Assembly: GCA_016176415.1 (NCBI GenBank)
Contig: JACOXH010000006.1
Coordinates: 1-41,941, forward strand
DNA from: Candidatus Daviesbacteria bacterium
GTDB lineage: Bacteria > Patescibacteriota > Microgenomatia > Daviesbacterales > UBA10151
Reading direction: 5' to 3'
DNA: 41,941 nucleotides
A model generated the notes under the pieces. That model had not been told where the DNA came from. It ran no database searches and saw only the letters and a program-made list of their open reading frames with translations. The position numbers were made by a program, and so were the translations under genes. Below are positions 14,528 to 21,559 of this stretch, piece by piece (within the stretch, counting starts at the first letter, position 1; the number at the start of each line of letters is the position of its first letter).

Positions 14528-16372
14528 ATGATCAGAAAGAAAAGAAACTTAGGCCCGGGTTTTTCTGATGAAGTTGCCAAAGTTACCAGTAAAATAGGGC
14601 ATTTTAAAAAGGGAGAAAGCGCAAACTGGACAGACATATTACTTCCAAATTATCAGCCGGGGCAAAGAGAAAATCATCAAAACTCGTGGAGGTCAATTTT
14701 TTTAACTGCACTTTTGCTGGTGTTGTTTTTTGCTCTCTTTTTGCGTCTCTTTCATCTTCAGATAGTTAAAGGTGCGGCCAATAAAGAACTGGCTGACGGT
14801 AACAGAATACAGGTAAAAATTATCCACGCTCCCCGCGGGGTGATATATGATCGAAACGGCAAAATTTTAGCAGCTAATTCTCCTGCCTTCCGTTTAACCA
14901 ATCCTGATTCTGCCTCGCGCAAAACCAGATTTGTAAGCCGCGAACAGGCAATGGAGTGGGAAGTGAAAAATGACCCCAGAGCTTTAAATTTGGAAGTTGA
15001 TAATGTCAGGAATTATCCAATGGGTGAAAAATTTGCCCATGTAATAGGGTATGTGGGAGAAATTTCAGATACAGAGCTAAAGTTAGAAAGGTTTAAAAAT
15101 TACCGTTCAGGCGATCAAACCGGGAAAATGGGCACGGAGGCTCAATATGAAACATTACTGCGTGGAACAGATGGAGGGGAAATTATCGAAGTAGATTCGA
15201 AAGGCAGGAAGCTCCGCACCTTAAGGCTTCAGCCCCCTAAACCCGGACAGAATATCTATTTATCTATCGATGCTTCTTTGCAGGAAAAAATTTATGATTT
15301 AATACAGGAAAGTTTAGTAAAATCAGGCACTTGTTGCGCGGCAGCTGTGGCTCAGGACCCAAGTAACGGCAAAATTTTGGCCCTTGTTTCGTTCCCCTCT
15401 TTTGATCCTAATTTGTTTACCAAAAATGAAAATGATGAAGCTGTCGGGCAAATATTATCCGGATTAAATTCACCGGTATTGAACAGGGTTATCGGAGGAA
15501 CTTATCCTCCGGGATCAACTTTTAAAATAATTACCTCAATGGCTGCTTTGGCTTCAGGAAAAGTGCAACCTGATACTACAGTTGAAGACAGAGGGGAAAT
15601 GTATTTGGGTCCTTACAGATTTACCAATTGGTATTTTAACCAGTACGGCAAAGTAGAAGGGCCGGTGAATATGGCAAAAGCCCTGCAGCGTTCTAACGAT
15701 ACTTATTTTTACCGCATCTCGCAAATTATCGGGGAGGGTTTAATACAGGACTGGTCGAAAAAGCTGTATTTAGGAAATTTAACCGGAATAGATTTGCCGG
15801 GAGAGTCAAAAGGATTGGTGCCTGATAACGATTGGAAGCAAAAAACTTACGGGACTCCATGGTATCCCGGCGATACTTTACATATGTCAATCGGTCAGGG
15901 GTTTGTACTGGCTACGCCTATACAAATTTTAGGTGCTACTTCTTTTATTGGCGTAGGGGGAAGTATTTACAGGCCCCAACTGCTTTTGGATAGCAAGCCG
16001 CAAATTATTGTTGCTGATTTGGCAGCAAAGGATCAGATAAAGATTGTCTATGAAGGCTTGAGATTGGTAACCAAAGAAGGTGGGACTGCCTGGCCTTTTT
16101 TTGCCTTCCCCATATCCACAGCTGGAAAAACAGGTACGGCTGAATTTGGTGACCCGAAAAACAGGACTCATGCCTGGTATACTTCATTCGCGCCGGCAGA
16201 AAACCCAACAATTGCCTTAACAGTGTTGATGGAAGGAGCGGGGGAAGGGTCGTCCGTCGCTGCCCCAATTGCCAAAGAAGTTTACCGCTGGTATTTTTCT
16301 GAAGATAAAAATAATCTAATTAAAGATATCTATACCTCCGCCACCCAATCAGGGAAGGTGGAGAGTGAATAA
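14528..16372 (+). CDS. mrdA: Penicillin-binding protein 2 (class B transpeptidase)
   Basis: 614 aa. A cytoplasmic tail of about 55 residues precedes one membrane helix (IFLTALLLVLFFALFL). The dimerisation domain begins HAPRGVIYDRNGKILAANSP. The transpeptidase domain has all three active-site motifs: STFK near 330 (nucleophile Ser), SND near 389 and KTGTAE near 534. It cross-links peptidoglycan in the elongasome with MreB, MreC and MreD. Length and order agree with PBP2; no PASTA domains. Probably co-transcribed with mreCD. Confidence 0.92.
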   Translation: MIRKKRNLGPGFSDEVAKVTSKIGHFKKGESANWTDILLPNYQPGQRENHQNSWRSIFLTALLLVLFFALFLRLFHLQIVKGAANKELADGNRIQVKIIHAPRGVIYDRNGKILAANSPAFRLTNPDSASRKTRFVSREQAMEWEVKNDPRALNLEVDNVRNYPMGEKFAHVIGYVGEISDTELKLERFKNYRSGDQTGKMGTEAQYETLLRGTDGGEIIEVDSKGRKLRTLRLQPPKPGQNIYLSIDASLQEKIYDLIQESLVKSGTCCAAAVAQDPSNGKILALVSFPSFDPNLFTKNENDEAVGQILSGLNSPVLNRVIGGTYPPGSTFKIITSMAALASGKVQPDTTVEDRGEMYLGPYRFTNWYFNQYGKVEGPVNMAKALQRSNDTYFYRISQIIGEGLIQDWSKKLYLGNLTGIDLPGESKGLVPDNDWKQKTYGTPWYPGDTLHMSIGQGFVLATPIQILGATSFIGVGGSIYRPQLLLDSKPQIIVADLAAKDQIKIVYEGLRLVTKEGGTAWPFFAFPISTAGKTGTAEFGDPKNRTHAWYTSFAPAENPTIALTVLMEGAGEGSSVAAPIAKEVYRWYFSEDKNNLIKDIYTSATQSGKVESE

Positions 16373-16374
16373 AT

Positions 16375-16389
16375 TGTTAATATAGTGGT
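16375..16389 (+). promoter_or_regulatory. Extended -10 promoter of dprA
   Basis: TG-T-TAATAT (hexamer 16378-16383), then AGTGGT and the ATG at 16390. Confidence 0.5.
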
Positions 16390-17469
16390 ATGAATAATAT
16401 TGCGTATCTTTTGGCGCTGCATTCAATTGATGGGCTGGGGCCAATCAGGCTCCGGGCTGTTTTGGAGTATTTTAAAGATCCAAAACTGGTATGGGAAGCG
16501 CCTCAGGAACAGATTGTTAAGCTGGGGATACCAAGGCTGGTGGCACAGCTTTTATCAGAAACGCGTAAAAAGTTAGACCCTGAAACTTATGCCAAAAAAA
16601 TGGCAGCAGAAGGTATTAAGTGGGTGACTGTTTATGATGAAAATTACCCTAAACTGCTTGCTCAAATTTATGATCCTCCTACAGTTTTATACTACAAAGG
16701 AGATTTAGATTCTTTAAACCAAAAAACTGTGGCAGTGGTGGGAACCAGAAAAATCACAGGATACGGCAAAGTTGTTACTGAACAATTCACCAAAGGTTTA
16801 ACAGATGCAAATTTAACAGTAGTATCAGGTTTGGCGCGCGGAGTTGACAGTCAGGCGCATCTTACTGCAGTTTTACAAAGCGGTAAGACTGTGGCAGTTT
16901 TGGGAGGAGGTTTGAATAAAATCTTCCCTCCTGAAAACAGGACTTTGGCTGACAGGATTTCCAAAGGTTTTGGGGCAGTAATTTCTGAATTTCCTCCTGA
17001 TTATCCTGCTTTACCGGGTAATTTTCCCTCAAGAAATCGCATCATTTCCGGATTATCTTTAGGAGTTTTGGTTATTGAGGCGGCGGCTGATTCCGGTTCC
17101 TTAATTACTGCCAGATTAGCTTTGGAACAAGGCAGAGAAGTATTTGCTGTGCCCGGTCCGGTAACTTCTGATTTGTCCAAAGGCCCGATTGATTTGATAA
17201 ACATGGGGGCAAGGGCAGTTTTTGATCCGGGTGAAGTTCTTGAAGAGTTAGGGATAAGTGGAGTCAGAGAGTCAGAGAGTCAGAGAGTCAAAGATCTGTC
17301 GGAGGAAGAAAGGCTGGTGCTGGATGTTTTGGAAAATGAAAATAAACATATTGATGAGATTGGCAGACAATTACAATTTCCTGCCCCCAAAATCTCTGCC
17401 TTACTTTTAAAAATGGAAATTTCAGGACTTGTTCAAAGCATGGGAGCTGGGATATACTGCAGGAAGTAG
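16390..17469 (+). CDS. dprA: DNA-processing protein DprA
   Basis: 359 aa. An N-terminal helical (SAM/HhH-like) region (IDGLGPIRLRAVLEYF) is followed by the Rossmann-like DprA core: VAVVGTRKITGYGK, VVSGLARGVDSQAH, VAVLGGGLNKIFPPENRTLA, RNRIISGLSLGVLVIEA and SGSLITARLALEQGREVFAVPG. The C-terminal winged helix (EIGRQLQFPAPKISALLLKMEISGLV) is present. DprA protects incoming single-stranded DNA and loads RecA in natural transformation, which fits the pilin gene at 20404. A GAGTCAGA tandem repeat lies in the linker before the winged helix. Confidence 0.94.
   Translation: MNNIAYLLALHSIDGLGPIRLRAVLEYFKDPKLVWEAPQEQIVKLGIPRLVAQLLSETRKKLDPETYAKKMAAEGIKWVTVYDENYPKLLAQIYDPPTVLYYKGDLDSLNQKTVAVVGTRKITGYGKVVTEQFTKGLTDANLTVVSGLARGVDSQAHLTAVLQSGKTVAVLGGGLNKIFPPENRTLADRISKGFGAVISEFPPDYPALPGNFPSRNRIISGLSLGVLVIEAAADSGSLITARLALEQGREVFAVPGPVTSDLSKGPIDLINMGARAVFDPGEVLEELGISGVRESESQRVKDLSEEERLVLDVLENENKHIDEIGRQLQFPAPKISALLLKMEISGLVQSMGAGIYCRK
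17261..17292. repeat. 8-bp tandem repeat (GAGTCAGA) in dprA
   Basis: Four consecutive units, the last changed to GAGTCAAA. They encode part of VRESESQRVKD in the linker between the Rossmann core and the winged helix. Confidence 0.8.
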
Positions 17470-17477
17470 CTTAACCC

Positions 17478-17828
17478 ATGCCCAAAATGTTACTTTTGAC
17501 TGTTGCTTTTACAGTTATAATATTAACTGCTTTTTTTACCCTGTATTTTAACCGTGATACAGAAGAAACGCTTTCCAAAAGTGAAATAGACACAGTTACC
17601 AACCAGGCAAAATTTTTATACCGGCAAAGAAAAGAAAGAGGTGAGGATTTTTCAAGCGGTCCCTGTTTGTCAAACTCTGTAATGCAAAACTGGGTAGCAG
17701 ACATAGTTCATAAACCCAGAATTCCTGCGGATGACCTGCCTCAAAACATGTGCCCTGCATTTTTAGAAGGCAGAGCTCAACATTTTGTAGAACTTGATAA
17801 AGAGGGTAATTTTGTCAGAGCAAAATGA
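17478..17828 (+). CDS. Hypothetical single-pass membrane protein
   Basis: 116 aa, not recognised. One N-terminal membrane helix (MLLLTVAFTVIILTAFFTLYF) is followed by a soluble, probably extracytoplasmic domain with two Cys (GPCLSN and QNMCPAF) that could form a disulfide, and a C-terminal HFVELDKEGNFVRAK. It lies 8 bp after dprA and overlaps the Clp-like gene by 4 bp (ATGA), so all three may be one operon. The tight coupling suggests a role with the membrane-anchored Clp-like ATPase. Confidence 0.7.
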   Translation: MPKMLLLTVAFTVIILTAFFTLYFNRDTEETLSKSEIDTVTNQAKFLYRQRKERGEDFSSGPCLSNSVMQNWVADIVHKPRIPADDLPQNMCPAFLEGRAQHFVELDKEGNFVRAK

Positions 17829-20305
17829 AATACTTAAACCTGCCCATTAAAATATTTAAGTTTTGGTATGCGGACGGTATTGCCTTCTTTATCAGGGTCT
17901 GGAAGAATTTGATGCTTTTGCTGGAAGAGGACTTGGCTGTAGGGCTCATGCGGAAGTTGATTTTTACTCCTCTTTTTCATGACAGCAGCATAGTAGGCAG
18001 AGCTTTATCTTTTATTTTCCGTTCAACCAGAATTGTCACGGGTCTGTTTGCTTTTGCCGTTGCCACTGCTTTTTTATTTATACTGGCAGGTTACTGGTTA
18101 GCATTGCCTGTTTTGGCTGTATTTGATACTCCAAGTTGGATCAGCAGGATTTTATTCTTCAGCGGTCTGGGCTTTTATTTTTTAAATGTAGTTTTAAATC
18201 CTCATAAAAAAGTATGGTCACAAGGGGTTAACCCCTGGCAGTGTTCCACTGTAAAGAAAGAAAATTTAAGCTTTAAAAATCTGCTTAAAGATGCTGAAGT
18301 TATAAACCTGCTTTCTAATTTAGAGATACAAGCTAATGGCTTCCCCCCTTTTGAAATTACCAATAAGGAAGAGCTGGTAAAGCAAGCTTTTGAACTCGGT
18401 AAGAAATCCTCGAGTCCCTATATAGGGCCTACCCATTTTTTTGTAGCAGCACTTGAAGATTTTCCGAACATTGATGCATTTCTGACAAAGTTTGAACTTA
18501 CCCTGGAAGATTTTAGGGAAACTTTAAATTATTTGGAAAAAAAGAAACAAACATGGAGGAGGGTTTATATCTGGGATGATGATTTTACAATAAGACATTT
18601 AAAAGGAGTTAACCGTGGGTGGCTTGGGGTTCCTACTCCTGTTTTAGATACGGTAGGCGAGGATCTAACAAAAGAAGCAGCTGCCAAAGGCTTTCCTGAT
18701 TTAATCAGGGAAAATGAAAGTCTTAAAGAGATTATCAATATTTTATCAGAATCAAGCGGCAGGAATGTAGTTTTAGCAGGTCCTCCTGGTTCCGGCAAAA
18801 CAGCCACCTTAAAACACCTGGCTAAACAGATTGTAGTGGGAGATGCGCCTGAAGCTTTGGCTACCAAAAGAGTAGTACTTTTGGATTTGGTAAAACTGGT
18901 ATCAGGAATGAAGAGTCAGGGGGAGATTGCAGAAAGGATAAAGGCAATTTTTGAAGAAGTCTCTTATGCACAAAATGTTATTATCGCGATTGAAGAGATT
19001 CATGATTTGGGAAATTTATATTCACTGATGCAGCCGTATCTGGAATCAGATGCAATCCAGTTTATCGGTACAACTGAAGCAGAAAATTATTCAAAGATTT
19101 TGGAAAAAAACGGTTCATTTGCCAGGCTTTTTCGGAAAGTTGAACTTTTACCTGCAACAGAAAAAGATACCTTGGCAATTTTGGAATACAGGGCAATTGA
19201 AGCAGAAAGAAAGGATAAGGTTAAAGTCACCTTTATAGCTATCAAAACTGCTGTAGTCTTATCTAAAAAGTTAATCAATGATCGTGTACTGCCTGACAGC
19301 GCCATCAGCGTTTTGAAAGAGGCTTTGGTACAGCCTGTAAACCGCTGGATTACCAAAGAAGTAATAAGGCGTGTTGTTTCTCAAAGAGTAAAAGTGCCTT
19401 TGATGGAAGTAGGAAACGCTGATAAGAAAAAGTTATTAAATCTGGAAGATGAAATTCATAAAAGACTAATTGATCAACAAGAGGCTGTAAAATCGGTGGC
19501 AGATACATTAAGAAGGGCAGCTACAGGTATAAGAGAAGAAAACAGGCCGATTGGTTCTTTTCTGTTTGTAGGTCCCACAGGAGTTGGTAAAACAGAGTTG
19601 GCCAAAACTTTATCAGATGTGTACTTTCATGGAGCGGGAACATTTGTCAGGTTTGATATGTCAGAGTACCAGACCAGCGAGTCAATCAATCGTCTGATCG
19701 GCGGATCCGGCGAACAGGGACAGCTGACAGAGGCGATCAAACAAAGACCTTATTGTCTGCTGCTTTTGGATGAATTTGAAAAGGCAGACCCCAAAATATT
19801 AACAATATTCTTGCAGGTTTTGGAAGACGGGAGGTTAACAGATGCTTCAGGCAGAACTGTTGATTTTACCAATACTATTATTATAGCCACTTCAAACGCC
19901 GGCTCTTTAACTATTGCGCAAGGCTTGCAAAAAGGTAAGACTTTAGAGCAAATAGATAAAACAGTAAATTCTGAACTGCTTAAAATTTTCAAACCAGAAC
20001 TTGTTAACAGGTTTGATGAGGTCGTATTATTTAAGCCTTTATCCCCTGAAGACTTACAAAAGATCGTGACAATAAAGCTGGCTAATTTACAAAAACAAAT
20101 GAAGGAAAAAGGGTACCTGGTGGAATTTGACAGTAATCTTATTGCAGAGTTTGCCAAAAAGGGTTTTGATCCTGTTTTGGGAGCCCGTCCGATGAGAAGA
20201 CTGCTGCAGGATACTTTAGAGGCAAAACTTTCTAAACTGATTTTGCAAAATCAATTAGTAAAAGGCCAACCGTTTAAAGCAGATATAACTCTTTTATCTC
20301 GATAA
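17825..20305 (+). CDS. Membrane-anchored Clp/Hsp100-like AAA+ ATPase with two ATPase domains
   Basis: 826 aa. Near residues 75-130 two hydrophobic helices (FAFAVATAFLFILAGYW and ILFFSGLGFYFLNVVL) are followed by a Clp-N-like helical region (SPYIGPTHFFVAALED). D1: Walker A GPPGSGKT near 319; the Walker B position reads VIIAIEEIH, with Glu where Asp is expected. D2: Walker A GPTGVGKT near 583, canonical Walker B LLLLDEFEKAD, FDMSEYQTSESINRLIG, sensor-2 region GARPMRRLLQD. It should unfold or remodel proteins at the membrane. No clpP is adjacent and I see no clear ClpP-binding IGF/L loop. Coupled to the 116-aa membrane protein. Confidence 0.87.
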   Translation: MKYLNLPIKIFKFWYADGIAFFIRVWKNLMLLLEEDLAVGLMRKLIFTPLFHDSSIVGRALSFIFRSTRIVTGLFAFAVATAFLFILAGYWLALPVLAVFDTPSWISRILFFSGLGFYFLNVVLNPHKKVWSQGVNPWQCSTVKKENLSFKNLLKDAEVINLLSNLEIQANGFPPFEITNKEELVKQAFELGKKSSSPYIGPTHFFVAALEDFPNIDAFLTKFELTLEDFRETLNYLEKKKQTWRRVYIWDDDFTIRHLKGVNRGWLGVPTPVLDTVGEDLTKEAAAKGFPDLIRENESLKEIINILSESSGRNVVLAGPPGSGKTATLKHLAKQIVVGDAPEALATKRVVLLDLVKLVSGMKSQGEIAERIKAIFEEVSYAQNVIIAIEEIHDLGNLYSLMQPYLESDAIQFIGTTEAENYSKILEKNGSFARLFRKVELLPATEKDTLAILEYRAIEAERKDKVKVTFIAIKTAVVLSKKLINDRVLPDSAISVLKEALVQPVNRWITKEVIRRVVSQRVKVPLMEVGNADKKKLLNLEDEIHKRLIDQQEAVKSVADTLRRAATGIREENRPIGSFLFVGPTGVGKTELAKTLSDVYFHGAGTFVRFDMSEYQTSESINRLIGGSGEQGQLTEAIKQRPYCLLLLDEFEKADPKILTIFLQVLEDGRLTDASGRTVDFTNTIIIATSNAGSLTIAQGLQKGKTLEQIDKTVNSELLKIFKPELVNRFDEVVLFKPLSPEDLQKIVTIKLANLQKQMKEKGYLVEFDSNLIAEFAKKGFDPVLGARPMRRLLQDTLEAKLSKLILQNQLVKGQPFKADITLLSR

Positions 20306-20388
20306 AACCCCGACTGTGAAGTCGTGGGTTTTCCAAAGTCGGACGAAGTCCGATCGAGAGAAGATACCCCGACCGTAAGGTCGCGGGT
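20304..20388. terminator. Hairpin cluster between convergent genes, likely bidirectional terminator
   Basis: Hairpin 1 (20304-20332) pairs AAAACCC and GACT with AGTC and GGGTTTT, T-rich at the end on both strands. Hairpin 2 (20339-20353) is TCGGAC-GAA-GTCCGA. Hairpin 3 (20366-20388) repeats the first design: ACCCcGACC-GTAA-GGTCgcGGGT. It separates the Clp-like gene from the converging pilin gene. Confidence 0.65.
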
Positions 20389-20403
20389 AGATTCATCATA
20401 AAT

Positions 20404-20883
20404 TTAACAGCCGCCAGTATAGCCGGATAAAGGGATATAAAAAACTTTATTATCACCGCTGGTATTAGTGTTGCCATCAGGTCCGGCAGATCTGATGCTG
20501 TCTTGCCGGCAATCGGTAGGGCTGAATTCCCCTTCATTTTCATCCCAAAAATATGGTCTTCCCCATGGATCAAGGGGTAGAGGCGCTGTTGTGACTCTGC
20601 TATAAGATGTTGCCATTCTCTCTAAACAGTTTGTCCAGTCATTGGATCTGCAGGCGCCGCAGTCAGAACATCCGAGCCCGGTTAACTGAAATAAGGTTTT
20701 TTGTTGTGTGGATCTGGCTATTTCAATATTTTTATACATAGCATCAAAATCTCCCAAAACCTTGGCGTTTCTGGCAGAATTTTGAGCAGAGGAAAAAACA
20801 GTGATACCGATTACAGAAAGAATGGAAATAATAGAAATTGTAACTAACAGTTCAACCAGAGTGAAGCCTCTTTGGACAGACAT
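20404..20883 (-). CDS. Type IV pilin / pseudopilin-like protein
   Basis: 159 aa. The prepilin signature is complete: a short leader MSVQRG cut before FTLVELLVTISIISILSVIGI, with the conserved Glu at position 5 of the mature protein. The globular part has several Cys (GCSDCGACRS, TNCLER, DCRQ, GGC) suggesting disulfides, and LPLDPWGRPYFWDENEG is the common pseudopilin DPWG core of the type II secretion/GspG group. It would be exported and assembled into a pilus after cleavage by a prepilin peptidase not encoded here. It is divergent from two small exported proteins through a shared palindromic promoter. Confidence 0.9.
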   Translation of the reverse strand: MSVQRGFTLVELLVTISIISILSVIGITVFSSAQNSARNAKVLGDFDAMYKNIEIARSTQQKTLFQLTGLGCSDCGACRSNDWTNCLERMATSYSRVTTAPLPLDPWGRPYFWDENEGEFSPTDCRQDSIRSAGPDGNTNTSGDNKVFYIPLSGYTGGC

Positions 20884-20905
20884 AAGAAAATGATATCATG
20901 AATTA
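20884..20905. promoter_or_regulatory. Bidirectional promoter built on one palindromic -10 (ATGATATCAT)
   Basis: The 22 bp between divergent ATGs hold the palindrome ATGATATCAT (20890-20899). Plus: TG-A-TATCAT, then GAATTA and the ATG at 20906. Minus: TG-A-TATCAT, then TTTCTT and the ATG at 20883. Each direction has exactly 6 nt between hexamer and ATG. Confidence 0.65.
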
Positions 20906-21274
20906 ATGAAGAAATCTTTTCTGATAGCAGTAATGCTTCTGTTTTTGATGCCTTTTACTGTTTCAGCAGCAAATTCTTTAGATAATGTTAATCAAAAAGT
21001 TTCTGACAGGTTTGAGGCTGATGTAGTGAAACTGGCAGCTATTATGGAAGAGTTAAGAAGAAGAAAAGGGATTACAGAAACCCGGGTGGCTTTTGGGGGA
21101 GTTGATACGCAAATAAAAAGCGCAGATTACTCAATTACCTCTGCAGCAGAAGCTGTAGCATATCAAAGAGCTCAAAAATTCTCCTCTCAAAATCAGTTAA
21201 AAAACAGCCTTTTAGGCTTAAGAAATAAAATTTTAAAAGCAAAAGGAGAAGTAATAAAGGCTTTAGATGAATAA
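20906..21274 (+). CDS. Hypothetical exported helical protein
   Basis: 122 aa with a clear signal peptide: MKKSFLIAVMLLFLMPFTVSA, cleavage probable after VSA. The rest is helical and polar (FEADVVKLAAIMEELRRRKG..., then KILKAKGEVIKALDE), about 100 residues, with no Cys. Not recognised. It is divergent from the pilin gene on a shared promoter and overlaps the next gene by 8 bp, so a surface or pilus-related role is possible but unproven. Confidence 0.7.
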   Translation: MKKSFLIAVMLLFLMPFTVSAANSLDNVNQKVSDRFEADVVKLAAIMEELRRRKGITETRVAFGGVDTQIKSADYSITSAAEAVAYQRAQKFSSQNQLKNSLLGLRNKILKAKGEVIKALDE

Positions 21275-21518
21275 TAAAAAATTTTTGATAATTTCCCTGA
21301 TAATTTTAGCAGCTGTTATTTTATTTTTTGTAACAGGAAGAAAAAATACCCAACTGGTAAACCCTTCTTTACAGCAAGAGACAGTTAAGCAGTCTTCATC
21401 TGAACCATCTGTGCCTTTATATAATCCTCCGCAGGAGATAAAATATGACAGTTCCACTGATTTAAAAAAAGAACTGGACACTGTCAATCCGCAAATTTTA
21501 GATAGCGATTTTGAATGA
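21267..21518 (+). CDS. Hypothetical single-pass membrane protein
   Basis: 83 aa. One N-terminal helix (FLIISLIILAAVILFFV) and a short, acidic, Ser/Pro-rich outer part ending DTVNPQILDSDFE. Not recognised. It overlaps the preceding exported-protein gene by 8 bp and is probably co-transcribed with it. Confidence 0.65.
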   Translation: MNNKKFLIISLIILAAVILFFVTGRKNTQLVNPSLQQETVKQSSSEPSVPLYNPPQEIKYDSSTDLKKELDTVNPQILDSDFE

Positions 21519-21559
21519 TCTCTTGACAAGCCCCGTACAATTATCCGAGAGTTAAATAT

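Noticed and set aside
17478-17828. Recoding of TGA as Gly or Trp (seen in some CPR lineages)
   Set aside because: TGA ends many genes here at natural positions (for example this gene, tmk's neighbour pyrG and ybeY), and no conserved protein has an internal TGA.
19750-20157. 135-aa minus ORF in the Clp-like gene
   Set aside because: Shadow frame opposite the conserved D2 ATPase domain.
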